A DNA stretch of 64,000 nucleotides from Deinococcus cellulosilyticus NBRC 106333 = KACC 11606. GTDB taxonomy: Bacteria; Deinococcota; Deinococci; Deinococcales; Deinococcaceae. The notes below the pieces were generated by a model. It was given only the letters and a program-made list of their open reading frames with translations. It was not told where the DNA came from and made no database searches. Shown in pieces: positions 7,769 to 16,368 of the stretch. Position numbers and translations under genes: made by a program. The stretch covers positions 276,650 to 340,649 of the forward strand of contig NZ_BJXB01000002.1 in the NCBI RefSeq assembly GCF_007990775.1, in the 5' to 3' direction. Every line of letters starts with the position of its first letter. Position 1 is the first letter of the stretch.

Positions 7769-9339
7769 TTTGTGCCTTTCTTCTTCACCTTGTTGAAGGC
7801 TTCCACGCCAAGCGGACTGGGCGTCCAGCCCGAAATGTTGGTACGCGTGGCAGCCACAGGTTTGGAATGCACCAGAGGAATCCGCACATTGGCCCTGAAG
7901 GTGAACTGGTGAATCTGCTGGTAGATTTTTGCTTTCTGCGCCCGGTCTTTGATGCTTCTGGCCTTCACCATCAGGTTCTCAAGTTCCTGGGGGTAATAAT
8001 GGCTGTCCAGACTTGTGTAGGGGCCATAGTAGGCGCTGTAGAAGTTGTCAGGATCACCATAATCCCCGATCCAGCCCACAATGTAGCTGTCGTAGCCAGG
8101 TTCGGTGCGGGAATCCTTGACCCATTTGGCCCAGTCCTGGGTTCTCAGGTTCACTTTGATCCCCACATCTGAGAGGTCCACAGCAATCGCTTCGGCAAGG
8201 GCTTTGGGGTTGGGATAGTACTGTCTGGCAATCGGTGGATACCAGAGGTCAAAGGAAACATTGTTCAGGCCTGCGTCTTTGAGGATTTTGCGGGCAAGGG
8301 CGGGATCGAATTTGTAATCTTTGATTTCGGGATCAAGGGCCCAGGCAAGCTGGCTGGGCAGCAAGCCAGAGTCTGTGTAACCCAGATCGCCATAGAAGGC
8401 TTCCACAATGGCTTTTTTGTTCACTGCCAGACTGATCGCCTGACGCACCCTCTCGTCTTTCAGGAAGGGGTTTTTCACATTCAGGCTCAAAAATCCAACA
8501 TTGAAAGAGGGTTTGAGGACCAGTTTCAGGTTGCGGTCATTTTTGATCTGGTTCAGGCTGTCGGGAATCAGGTCACTGGTAAAATCGATGGTGCCTGCCC
8601 GCAGTTCATTCAGGCGCTGGTTGGCATCTGCGATGAAGCGGATGATCAGCTGATCTGCGGTGCTTTTGACCCCCCAGTACTGCTTGTTGGGTTTCAGGGT
8701 GATGCGGTCTCCAGAAATCCATTCCACAAACTCAAACGGTCCTGTGCCCACAGGTTTTGAGGCAGGCGTCCCATATTTTGCACCCTGGCTCTTGATGGCG
8801 GTGGGACTGGAGATGCCAAAGTACCCTGCACCAATGAGCTGTGGAAAGCTGGCGTAGGGTTTGTTCAGGGTAAATTTGACGGTGTATTCATTGAGCTTCT
8901 GGACATTTTTCAGCAGTCCATCCGCAGAGCCCTTGTAGCCACCCAGCAACTGGCCCCAGATGCCGTAGGCCTTGCCGCTGTCACGGTAGCCATGTTCAAA
9001 GCTGGGGTCCCACCAGCGCATCACATTGAAGACCACAGCGTCAGCATTGAACACTGTGCCATCGTGGAACTTCACGCCCTTGCGCAGGGTGAAGGTCCAT
9101 TCGGTTGCCTGGGCATTCCCTTTCCAGTGGGTGGCAAGGGCGGGCCTGGGGGTGATCTGACCGTCTTGCACCCACACCAGGGTGTCGTAAATCTGCACCT
9201 GGGGAAGCATGCTGGTGCGTTCAACGATGTTGCCGCTTTCCAGGTTGACGGGTTCACCAGTGGCTCCGTACACCAGGGTGGCAGCACTTGCGAGAGAGAC
9301 ATTCAGAAGAGCACAAAAGAACAGGACACGTTTCAACAT
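7765..9339 (-). CDS. ABC transporter substrate-binding protein, family 5 (peptide/nickel type)
   Basis: The 524-residue protein starts with a signal peptide (MLKRVLFFCALLNVSLASAA) without a lipobox cysteine and has the family-5 solute-binding fold, with TEWTFTLRKGVKFHDGTVFNADAVVFN near residue 85 and GTGPFEFVEW near 200. Such proteins bind oligopeptides, dipeptides, nickel or sugars outside the cytoplasm and deliver them to an ABC importer. No permease or ATPase is adjacent. The next gene in the operon is bioB, with a 4-nt overlap, so a link to a biotin-related compound is possible but unproven. A TAACAT box ends 7 nt before the ATG. Confidence 0.85.
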   Translation of the reverse strand: MLKRVLFFCALLNVSLASAATLVYGATGEPVNLESGNIVERTSMLPQVQIYDTLVWVQDGQITPRPALATHWKGNAQATEWTFTLRKGVKFHDGTVFNADAVVFNVMRWWDPSFEHGYRDSGKAYGIWGQLLGGYKGSADGLLKNVQKLNEYTVKFTLNKPYASFPQLIGAGYFGISSPTAIKSQGAKYGTPASKPVGTGPFEFVEWISGDRITLKPNKQYWGVKSTADQLIIRFIADANQRLNELRAGTIDFTSDLIPDSLNQIKNDRNLKLVLKPSFNVGFLSLNVKNPFLKDERVRQAISLAVNKKAIVEAFYGDLGYTDSGLLPSQLAWALDPEIKDYKFDPALARKILKDAGLNNVSFDLWYPPIARQYYPNPKALAEAIAVDLSDVGIKVNLRTQDWAKWVKDSRTEPGYDSYIVGWIGDYGDPDNFYSAYYGPYTSLDSHYYPQELENLMVKARSIKDRAQKAKIYQQIHQFTFRANVRIPLVHSKPVAATRTNISGWTPSPLGVEAFNKVKKKGTK

Positions 9340-9346
9340 CCATTAC

Positions 9347-9352
9347 ATGTTA
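9347..9352 (-). promoter_or_regulatory. -10 box of leaderless solute-binding protein gene
   Basis: TAACAT on the minus strand, 7 nt before the ATG at 9339. Confidence 0.5.
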
Positions 9353-9435
9353 ACCGAAAATTGAAAATCTGGTTAACCCTCAAACCCTTCCCTGTCTTGG
9401 TGGCAGTGTAGCACCTTCCACAGGTCATTCCATAA

Positions 9436-9463
9436 GAAAAACCCCGGAGGGGGACCTCCGGGG
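9436..9463 (-). terminator. Minus-strand intrinsic terminator
   Basis: CCCCGGAGG (9442-9450), a 4-nt loop and CCTCCGGGG (9455-9463), followed on the minus strand by TTTTTCTTATG. It ends a transcript coming from the right, either the TPR-like gene mRNA or an RNA initiated inside 9470-9790. Confidence 0.8.
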
Positions 9464-9792
9464 GAGCTTGATACAAAATAAACTGAGCATGCGGAAAGGT
9501 GACCTCAAGGAGTGTGCGCAGGTTTTGTCTGTGCAGTCAAGGTTCCCTGTTCCATGTGGAAATCGCAATTCCGATACATACAGGGGGATGGGCTGGGAGT
9601 GAATCACGCTCAACCCGAGTAAGATGGTACCCGAATTCACTTTCTTGCGTTACTACAGATGTCCCGTCTTCCCGCAGCAATTCTGTAGGGTTTTCCCCTC
9701 AAAATTCTGGGAAGTCCCTTGCAGGACACCAAAAAATGGAAAATGAGTGCGAGACGCGATATTTACTAGGGGAAATCCCTTACTCAGGGACC

Positions 9793-11367
9793 TCAGGAGA
9801 TCAGGGCCTCTTTCCACTTCTGGTATTTCTCAGGCAGGAAACGCTTCAGGTACATCAGGTCAGAGGTTTCATCCAGGGACACCCCAAAACCACGAACCAG
9901 ATGGTCCACAATCAGGCTGAAGGTGATGGGAGGATAATCGTTTTCCCGCATGGTGAGGCGGTGTCGGTAAATCTGCATCTCGTGCTTGGGTTCCTGGGCA
10001 CGGTGCACTTCCAGAATCTCATAGAGGCTCTGGGAAATCGCTCCGGCAGAGGGGTGGTTGATCATCCTGTAATTCAGGAAAGCCCCGATGGGCGTAATGA
10101 ACATCACCTCTCTCAGGGCTTCCCGGATGACTGGCGTGCCCCGTCCCACCAGTTCCACAGCCACCAGCACACCAATGCCAAAACGCAGCAACCATCTGGC
10201 CAGAAACTGCTGGGAGGCAGCAGGAGACTGTTCAAAAAAAGCCACCACATCTTCCAGGGCGTCCTGAACCGGGTAGGAAGCGCAGGTGGTCTTGCGGATG
10301 CTGTACAGTTCTGCCACCAGCACCCCTCGCAGGCAGCGAACCAGCGGATTCTGCAAGTTGAGCTGCTCCATCTCCTCCAGGGACTGTCGGGCTCCGTCCA
10401 GATCCCGCACAATCACCTCGCAGAGCCCTTTCATGTAGAGGGCAATGCCGTAAAGCACCTCAAAACTGTGGTCATTCTGTCTGCGGGATTGGCGAACCAG
10501 ATCAAAAGTCTGCACCACGCGCTCTGAAGTTTTGCGTGCATCGCCAAAGTGACCCAGATGAAACTCCTGAAAAGCCCTTTCGGTCCAGCGCACCATCACG
10601 GCAAGCGCAGCGTACACATCCCGTGGTTTTGGCAACTCTTCCATGTCTTCTGAAAAAGAAGTGCGCTGAAACAGGGCCTGCATCAGGTTCCTCAGGGAGG
10701 TGCGCAGTGGCTTGTTGGACATGCCCTCCAGAAAGGTCAGGTCAAATTCTCCGGCACAGATCAGAGCAGAGCATCCTTCCGTCATGGCCCGTTCAAATGT
10801 GCGGGCGTCCCGGTTTTTGCGGGCGGTGTCAAGGACCTGCCGATACACCCGGATGGCCCCCTGAAAATCTCCAAGTTTCAGGAGGGTCAGGGCGAGGTCC
10901 AGACGCACCTGGCTCAGGTCTATACCCAGCACACAGAGCGTTCTGGCTGCAGATTCCAGCAGGTCGCGGGATTTTGCATGGCCCTGCTGTCCCATGGCCA
11001 CACCCAGCACCCATGACATGCGACCATAAGCTTCAACCTCCAGCATGTCTGTGGCTCCTGGCCAGTGGCTGAGAAGGTCTTTCCCTGCCTCAATCACTTT
11101 TGCATGTTCCCCCTGATGCAGGAGGATGGCTGTACGCTCAGCCCTGGCGAGCAGGTGTTCAGAGCCCTCCAGCACCTTCCTGGCCTCCTCCCAGCGGCCC
11201 TGTCTCTGGTACAGCTGTGACAGCCGGATGCGGGCGGTTTCGGTGTCCCACCTGAGCAGTTCCCGCTCCAGCTGGCGGGAATTGTGACGCAAAAAACTGT
11301 CCCAGGCTCCGGGAATGTGCAGCGATTGGGACAGCGGGAGAGCAGAATGGAGATTCAGACTGGACAC
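9793..11367 (-). CDS. TPR-like helical-repeat protein of unknown function
   Basis: The 524-residue protein is predicted almost wholly helical, with TPR-like segments such as ARIRLSQLYQRQGRWEEARKVLEGSE (about 45-70) and LDLALTLLKLGDFQGAIRVYRQVLDTARK (about 155-185). It resembles the MalT/LuxR-associated superhelical repeat domain but has no recognisable ATPase or helix-turn-helix part, no signal peptide and no membrane segment, so a scaffold or signalling role is the most that can be said. The start is GTG at 11367 with AGAGGTG a few nt upstream; a TATAAC box about 20 nt upstream suggests a short leader. Confidence 0.7.
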   Translation of the reverse strand: MSSLNLHSALPLSQSLHIPGAWDSFLRHNSRQLERELLRWDTETARIRLSQLYQRQGRWEEARKVLEGSEHLLARAERTAILLHQGEHAKVIEAGKDLLSHWPGATDMLEVEAYGRMSWVLGVAMGQQGHAKSRDLLESAARTLCVLGIDLSQVRLDLALTLLKLGDFQGAIRVYRQVLDTARKNRDARTFERAMTEGCSALICAGEFDLTFLEGMSNKPLRTSLRNLMQALFQRTSFSEDMEELPKPRDVYAALAVMVRWTERAFQEFHLGHFGDARKTSERVVQTFDLVRQSRRQNDHSFEVLYGIALYMKGLCEVIVRDLDGARQSLEEMEQLNLQNPLVRCLRGVLVAELYSIRKTTCASYPVQDALEDVVAFFEQSPAASQQFLARWLLRFGIGVLVAVELVGRGTPVIREALREVMFITPIGAFLNYRMINHPSAGAISQSLYEILEVHRAQEPKHEMQIYRHRLTMRENDYPPITFSLIVDHLVRGFGVSLDETSDLMYLKRFLPEKYQKWKEALIS

Positions 11368-11517
11368 CAGGCACCTCTTCTTCTGTTATAAGTTTTTTTC
11401 TATCACATGACTATGACAAATTCATTTTTTACTCTCAGACCAAATTTTAAGAGAATTGGTCTTTTTCAATGCCCTTTTGAGGGTCTCATGGATTCGGCAG
11501 CCATCAAACAACAAGAC

Positions 11518-11544
11518 CGGCCCTGGAGCGTCACTCCAGGGCCG
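11518..11544 (-). terminator. Hairpin terminator after the NatAB-like operon
   Basis: CGGCCCTGGAG (11518-11528) and CTCCAGGGCCG (11534-11544) form an 11-bp stem with a 5-nt loop, about 45 nt after the permease stop. On the minus strand it is followed by GTCTTGTTGTTTG, only moderately T-rich. Confidence 0.6.
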
Positions 11545-11586
11545 TCAAGAAAGCTGTAAGGCTGAATGTAAAATTCTTTTGACAGA

Positions 11587-12846
11587 TCAATTTCTAAAGA
11601 TCACTTCTTCTCTGGAGAAAGATCGCAGGGCCAGCAGCAGCAGCAGTCCCGTGAAGACCAGGTTGCTCACGCAGGTGACCGCCATCATGTCCGGCTTGAC
11701 GGCACCTTTCACGATGTCCATGATGGACAGCATCGAACCGATCAGGGGGGTGGCATACAGGGCACTGCTGGCTTTCAGAAAGTCCGAGAACTGCAGGGCC
11801 ACTGCGGGAATCACCACCACGAGGGAGAACGGTACCAGATAGGTTTGCGCTTCCTTGAAGTTTCGGGCATAAACGCTGATGGTCAGCACGATCACACTCA
11901 CCAGCAGGGCGACAGTCAGGGCCACACCGAGCAGCAGCAGGAGGCTTGTACTGTCCAGGGAGAGGCTTCCCCCAAAGGTGCTGCTGATCGATTCCTGTCC
12001 GGCCTGCTCGTCCAGCAGGCGAGGGAGCAGGAATTTGGCTGCAAGCCCTGCCAGCACAAGTCCTATGACACTGAAGATCGAACTCACCAGCGAAAAGACC
12101 GTCACTGCACCCAGTTTGCCCAGCACCACCTCCAGCCTGCGGATGGGTGACACCAGCAGCACCTCAAAAGTTCCACGTTCCTTCTCACCTGCTGTGGAGT
12201 CAATGGCGGTGGGCTGTGCCCCAGCCAGAATGAACTGCAGGATGAACATCGGGATGATGAAGGCCAGCTGTCCGCTGCGCTTCTCTGCCGTGGTGCTGGC
12301 ATCCACCGTTTCGGTCTGGATCGGAGTGAGGACCTCTTTGCTGAGCCCAGAAGCCGTCAGCTTCTTTTCGACCAGGATGTCTTTGTAGGCATTCACAGCA
12401 CCTTCAAGTTTGCTCATCACACCCACGCTCTTCAGGCTGTTCTGCTTCACATAGATCTGGATGGTGGCAGCAGTGCCTCCTGCATCGGTGGGCAGGTTCT
12501 CAGGAATGGACAGTGCGGCATCCAGCGTTCCGGCCTGCACGTCCTCAACGGGTTTGCTGGTGGCAATGAGTTCCACCCCCGCAGAAACCACCTTACCATT
12601 CACTTTTTTGTCTTCTTCCAGGAAAGTCCTCAGTTCGGCAGGCATGCGTTCCAGACCGACCACACCCACTTTCTGGCGGGCCTGTTCTTCGCCCTGGAAG
12701 GCTTTCCCGATCAGGAGGGGAAATCCGAGGGTGAAGATGGGAATCATGATCAGGGGGAGGAGGATGGTGCTCATCAGGGTGCGGCGGTCACGCCAGGTGG
12801 AGAGGATCTCCTTCCCCAGCACGTGCAGAATAAAATCAGTGCGCAT
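11587..12846 (-). CDS. ABC-2 type permease, NatB-like
   Basis: The 419-residue membrane protein has an N-terminal membrane segment (about residues 23-47), a large extracytoplasmic loop (about 48-190) and a cluster of about five hydrophobic helices towards the C-terminus. The segment AEKRSGQLAFIIPMFILQFILAGAQ followed by EKERGTFEVLLVSPIRRLEVVLGK is the ABC-2/NatB signature. With the overlapping ATPase gene it forms an exporter; NatAB in Bacillus extrudes sodium, but many relatives export other compounds. It overlaps the ATPase gene by 11 nt and is the second gene of the operon. Confidence 0.85.
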   Translation of the reverse strand: MRTDFILHVLGKEILSTWRDRRTLMSTILLPLIMIPIFTLGFPLLIGKAFQGEEQARQKVGVVGLERMPAELRTFLEEDKKVNGKVVSAGVELIATSKPVEDVQAGTLDAALSIPENLPTDAGGTAATIQIYVKQNSLKSVGVMSKLEGAVNAYKDILVEKKLTASGLSKEVLTPIQTETVDASTTAEKRSGQLAFIIPMFILQFILAGAQPTAIDSTAGEKERGTFEVLLVSPIRRLEVVLGKLGAVTVFSLVSSIFSVIGLVLAGLAAKFLLPRLLDEQAGQESISSTFGGSLSLDSTSLLLLLGVALTVALLVSVIVLTISVYARNFKEAQTYLVPFSLVVVIPAVALQFSDFLKASSALYATPLIGSMLSIMDIVKGAVKPDMMAVTCVSNLVFTGLLLLLALRSFSREEVIFRN

Positions 12847-13567
12847 GGCTCACTCCTCGGGCCAGTTCAAAGAAGGCCTCTTCCAGTCTGGGTTTGCGGG
12901 TGCGGAATTTCAGATCCTGCAGGCTGCCGTGAAAGAGCAGGCTGCCGTGATCAATGACGGCGAGGTTCTCGCAGAGTTCCTCCACCTCTTCCATCACGTG
13001 GGTGCTGTACAGAACCAGCTTGCCACTGGAGCGGTAGGACTTCACAAAGTCCAGCAGGGCACGGCGGGCGACCACGTCCAGGCCGTTGGTGGCCTCGTCC
13101 AGAATCAGCACTTTCGGGTCGTGGATCACGGCGCGGGCCACCACGATCTTCTGCTTCATGCCTGTGGAGTACTCTCCGGCACGGCGATCAAGCACTTCCT
13201 TGAGGTCCAGAAACCCATCAAGCACCCGGATGCGCTCCTCGATCTGGGGACGCTTCATGTCGTAGAAGCCGCCAAAGTAATGCAGGATTTCACGCCCTGT
13301 AAGCCGGTCATAAAGCCCCATGCCACCGTTCACCACCCCGATGTTTCTGCGGACCTGTTCGGGATTCTTGCGGATGTCGAAACCTGCAACACTCGCTGTG
13401 CCCTGTGTGGGAGCAAGCAGGGTGGCAAGGGTCCTCAGGAGGGTGGTCTTCCCTGCCCCGTTGGGCCCGAGAAGCCCGAAGATCTGGCTGTCCTGGGCGT
13501 CGAAAGTCACGTCCTTCAGTGCCGCCACTTTTCCATACGACTTGCTGAGATGTTCAATTCTGACCAT
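12836..13567 (-). CDS. ABC transporter ATP-binding protein, NatA-like
   Basis: The 243-residue ATPase has Walker A GPNGAGKT at 34-41, a signature-like YSTGMKQKIVVARA, Walker B KVLILDEATNGLD and an H-loop in LYSTHVMEEVE. It pairs with the overlapping ABC-2 permease. Start chosen at ATG 13567 because GGAGG lies 7 nt upstream; the frame stays open for about 47 codons upstream but that stretch has no ABC homology. Transcription probably starts near 13700 from a consensus promoter flanked by two TCAAG-N4-CTTGA palindromes, leaving a leader of about 130 nt. Confidence 0.9.
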   Translation of the reverse strand: MVRIEHLSKSYGKVAALKDVTFDAQDSQIFGLLGPNGAGKTTLLRTLATLLAPTQGTASVAGFDIRKNPEQVRRNIGVVNGGMGLYDRLTGREILHYFGGFYDMKRPQIEERIRVLDGFLDLKEVLDRRAGEYSTGMKQKIVVARAVIHDPKVLILDEATNGLDVVARRALLDFVKSYRSSGKLVLYSTHVMEEVEELCENLAVIDHGSLLFHGSLQDLKFRTRKPRLEEAFFELARGVSHAH

Positions 13568-13689
13568 GTTCTGGCCTCCATTTCCTGAATACGCCCACAG
13601 CAGCACAGGGGTTGCCAGACCCTGGAAATCCACGGCTGACACTGCGTTCTGACTGGATGGGAGAAGTACGCCTGCTTCTCTTTTCGATG

Positions 13690-13703
13690 TCAAGCTTACT
13701 TGA
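13690..13703. promoter_or_regulatory. Operator-like palindrome 1 (TCAAG-N4-CTTGA)
   Basis: TCAAGCTTACTTGA, a perfect palindrome in the outer five bases on each side. It covers the predicted start point of the NatAB-like operon. A second, imperfect copy lies exactly 42 bp to the right. Confidence 0.6.
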
Positions 13704-13706
13704 CTC

Positions 13707-13735
13707 AAGGTAAAATAGTTTTAGCAAAATGTCAA
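13707..13735 (-). promoter_or_regulatory. Sigma70-type promoter of the NatAB-like operon
   Basis: On the minus strand TTGACA (13730-13735), a 17-bp spacer and TACCTT (13707-13712). It is a near-consensus promoter directed towards the ATPase gene and is flanked by the two operator-like palindromes. Confidence 0.75.
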
Positions 13736-13745
13736 GCTTGCTTTA
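13732..13745. promoter_or_regulatory. Operator-like palindrome 2
   Basis: TCAAGCTTGCTTTA, a one-mismatch copy of the palindrome at 13690-13703. It overlaps the -35 box. The 42-bp phase is four helical turns, so two bound dimers would lie on the same face of the DNA. Confidence 0.55.
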
Positions 13746-13792
13746 CCTCAAAAAGCTGGGCTGTCCTCATCTGCAACAGGCACAATGAAACC

Positions 13793-14428
13793 ATGCCTGA
13801 TTTCACCGTGATCATTCCTGCATTCAACGAGGAAAAAAACATTGCTGCAGTGGTCCAGCCAGCCCTTGCGTCTGGTGTGGGCCGGGTGCTGGTGGTGAGT
13901 GACGCCTCCACCGACCAGACGGCAAACGTGGCCAGGGCAGCAGGCGCAGAGGTGCTGGAGTTGCATCAGAACCTGGGGAAAGCCGGAGCCATGCTGACTG
14001 GAGCCCGCGCAGCCCAGACCGGGCACCTGATGTTTCTGGATGCAGACCTCACAGGACTCACGGCAGACCACCTGCGCAAACTGGCAGAGCCCATCACCTC
14101 TGGCAAAACCCAGACCACTGTCGGCCTGTTCTCAGGGGGCAGGGCAAGCACCACCCTGGCCTCCTGGATGACCCGGCACTGGAGTGGCCAGCGGGTGGTT
14201 CCCAGATCCCTGCTCCTCAACCTCAAAGAAGCCGAACACCTCAGGTACGCCATTGAAGTTGCCCTCACAGATGCTCTAAAAGATGCTGGCCTGCCCATCA
14301 CCTACGTGATGCTTGAGGGTGTCTCGCAGGTGACCAAGGAAGAAAAAAGCGGCCTGATCCCCGGAGCGAAAGCCAGGTTCCGCATGTTCCGGCAGATCTT
14401 CAGGTACCACCTGCAACACCGCAAATGA
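13793..14428 (+). CDS. Family 2 glycosyltransferase
   Basis: The 211-residue protein has the GT-A fold start FTVIIPAFNEEKNIAAVV, then VLVVSDASTDQT and the metal-binding LDADL (near residue 83). This is the core of GT2 enzymes of the dolichol-phosphate sugar/glucosyl-phosphoglycerate type, which transfer a sugar from an NDP-sugar to a lipid or small acceptor. There are no membrane helices, so it acts in the cytoplasm or at the membrane face. Start chosen at ATG 13793, where the domain begins; only a weak CACAAT box precedes it. It diverges from the NatAB-like operon and shares its upstream region. Confidence 0.85.
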   Translation: MPDFTVIIPAFNEEKNIAAVVQPALASGVGRVLVVSDASTDQTANVARAAGAEVLELHQNLGKAGAMLTGARAAQTGHLMFLDADLTGLTADHLRKLAEPITSGKTQTTVGLFSGGRASTTLASWMTRHWSGQRVVPRSLLLNLKEAEHLRYAIEVALTDALKDAGLPITYVMLEGVSQVTKEEKSGLIPGAKARFRMFRQIFRYHLQHRK

Positions 14429-14431
14429 AAA

Positions 14432-14454
14432 GCAGGGGCTTTATCAGCCCCTGC
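14432..14454 (-). terminator. Terminator after the phosphatidyltransferase gene
   Basis: GCAGGGGCT (14432-14440), loop TTATC, AGCCCCTGC (14446-14454). On the minus strand it is followed by TTTTCATTT, so it chiefly ends the pgsA-like transcript; it also lies just after the glycosyltransferase stop. Confidence 0.75.
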
Positions 14455-14468
14455 ACAAAGTACAGCAT

Positions 14469-15044
14469 TCAGCGTCTCAGAAAAGCCTTCACCGCCTGTT
14501 TGTGGGTGTACAGCAAGTCCAGTGTGGACCACAAAGCCGTTCCCACTGCAGCCAGCATGAGAATCTGAACCACACCCAGGTTGATGGGATGGTTGACGCT
14601 TGCTGCCCACAGCAGGGCAATCAGGATTCCCCCAATCGCCACGGACTGAATGAGACCATTGATTTTGCCAGAAATGCGCTTGTGCACCTCATCCCTGCCC
14701 CGCGCCAGATCCATGAACCGCAGAGACCAGGACACCAGATCACGCCACATGACCACCAGCACCATCCACAGGGGAATCAGGTGGTCTGCAAGCAAGAGCA
14801 GGAACACACTCAGGCGAACAAACCCATCCGCCATGGAGTCCATCAATTCCCCTTCACGGTGGGCCACATTGTATCTGCGGGCAAAATAACCATCAAAAAG
14901 ATCCGTGAGGCCCATCACGGCCAGCAGACCCAGACTGGCCCACAGGGCCCCCACCTGCTGGGAGTGGAACACCAGACACAGCGGCACGATCAATACAATA
15001 CGCAGCACCGTCAGCACATTCGGGCGTTTCAATTTGCGGAACAT
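14469..15044 (-). CDS. CDP-alcohol phosphatidyltransferase, PgsA-like
   Basis: The 191-residue integral membrane enzyme carries the family signature DG-x2-AR-x8-G-x3-D-x3-D in FDGYFARRYNVAHREGELMDSMAD (about residues 49-72). It transfers a phosphatidyl group from CDP-diacylglycerol, most likely to glycerol-3-phosphate as in PgsA, though the acceptor cannot be read from sequence. About five hydrophobic helices follow the usual pattern. A TAAAAT box ends 5 nt before the ATG, a leaderless start. Confidence 0.85.
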   Translation of the reverse strand: MFRKLKRPNVLTVLRIVLIVPLCLVFHSQQVGALWASLGLLAVMGLTDLFDGYFARRYNVAHREGELMDSMADGFVRLSVFLLLLADHLIPLWMVLVVMWRDLVSWSLRFMDLARGRDEVHKRISGKINGLIQSVAIGGILIALLWAASVNHPINLGVVQILMLAAVGTALWSTLDLLYTHKQAVKAFLRR

Positions 15045-15049
15045 GGTTT

Positions 15050-15055
15050 ATTTTA
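15050..15055 (-). promoter_or_regulatory. -10 box of leaderless phosphatidyltransferase gene
   Basis: TAAAAT on the minus strand, 5 nt before the ATG at 15044. Confidence 0.5.
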
Positions 15056-15103
15056 AAGGGTTCATCAGAAGGATGGAAGGGTTGTGAACACCTCAGGAAG
15101 TTT

Positions 15104-15131
15104 ACAGTTCACAGGAAACAGTTCACAGCGA
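15104..15131. repeat. Imperfect tandem repeat, 7-nt period
   Basis: Units ACAGTTC, ACAGGAA, ACAGTTC, ACAGCGA downstream of the rnpB terminator. It is inverted relative to the repeat at 15146-15168, so the two arms could pair. Confidence 0.6.
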
Positions 15132-15145
15132 GATGGGTTCTTAAC

Positions 15146-15168
15146 CTGTGCACTGTGAACTGTGAACT
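15146..15168. repeat. Imperfect tandem repeat, 7-nt period (inverted partner)
   Basis: Units CTGTGCA, CTGTGAA, CTGTGAA plus C, adjacent to the T run of the rnpB terminator. The reverse complement matches the ACAGTTC units at 15104-15131. Confidence 0.6.
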
Positions 15169-15195
15169 CAAAAAAAATCCCCCTTGCGGGGGTTG
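15169..15195 (-). terminator. rnpB intrinsic terminator
   Basis: On the minus strand CCCCC, loop GCAA, GGGGG then A and eight T residues. The GNRA-capped hairpin with a long U tract is a textbook terminator and marks the 3' end of rnpB. Confidence 0.9.
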
Positions 15196-15624
<429 letters not shown>

Positions 15625-15630
15625 AACCGT

Positions 15631-15636
15631 ATTTTA
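15631..15636 (-). promoter_or_regulatory. -10 box of rnpB inside the pseudouridine synthase gene
   Basis: TAAAAT on the minus strand, about 7 nt before the predicted rnpB 5' end. Confidence 0.6.
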
Positions 15637-16368
15637 CATAATCCCACTCCTCATGCAAACGGGTGCGTTCACGGGGACTGCAGGTTTCCTGCAAAAGGAC
15701 CTCAATTTCACGCTCGGTGAGGTGACGGTGCTCTCCGGGGGCCACTCCCCTGAGCGTCAATCCACCCAGACGGACGCGCACCAGTCGGCGCACAGGCTTG
15801 CCGATGGCGTCCATCATGCGGCGCACCTGCCTGTTGCGGCCTTCACGGATGGTGAGGTACAGACCTTCGGGAGCACGTCTGGCCAGTGCAGGCTGGGTGA
15901 TCCCGTCTTCAAGCTCAACCCCTTCTTCCAGACGGTCCAGGTCCTCATCGGTGACTTCGTCTTCGGTCCAGATGCGGTATTCCTTCTCGTGCTGGTACCT
16001 GGGGTGGGTGAGTTTGAGGGTGAGGTCCCCGTCGGTGGTGAGGATCAGGAGGCCCTCGGTCAGGCGGTCCAGACGACCCACCGGATGCAGACCGGGAACA
16101 TCTGGCATGAGTTCAAGCACCGTCCTGCGTCCAGATTCGTCTGACGCAGTGGTGATGACCCCTTTGGGCTTGTAGAGCAGGTAGGTCTTGTGGCCTTCGG
16201 ACACCTGGATGGTTTTGCCATCCACGGCAATCCTGTCACTGTATTCTGCGCTCTGGCCCAGGGTCGCCACCCGGCCATTGATGGTGACCCGTCCGGCCTG
16301 GATGAGTTCTTCGGCGTGCCTTCTGGACGCCACTCCGGCCTGGGCCAGAATTTTCTGCAATCTGGGCA

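Larger units (their letters stand above)
9340..9792. other. Gene-poor stretch with hairpins and a minus-strand terminator
   Basis: No convincing gene is seen in these 453 bases. They hold the -10 of the solute-binding protein gene (9347-9352), a strong minus-strand terminator (9436-9463), and upstream of it several self-complementary segments on the minus strand (CTACAGA/TCTGTAG, GTGAAT/ATTCAC, GGAA/TTCC). An AGGGATTTCCC motif lies near 9770. It may be a long 3' untranslated region of the TPR-like gene or a separate small RNA of about 300 nt. Confidence 0.4.

Noticed and set aside
9425..9640. Open frame of 71 codons on the minus strand
   Set aside because: It runs through an intrinsic terminator and has no start signal or protein features.
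9600..9700. A T-box-like string (AGATGGTACCCG) and a following hairpin on the plus strand
   Set aside because: The T-box consensus is not met, and no plus-strand gene lies downstream.
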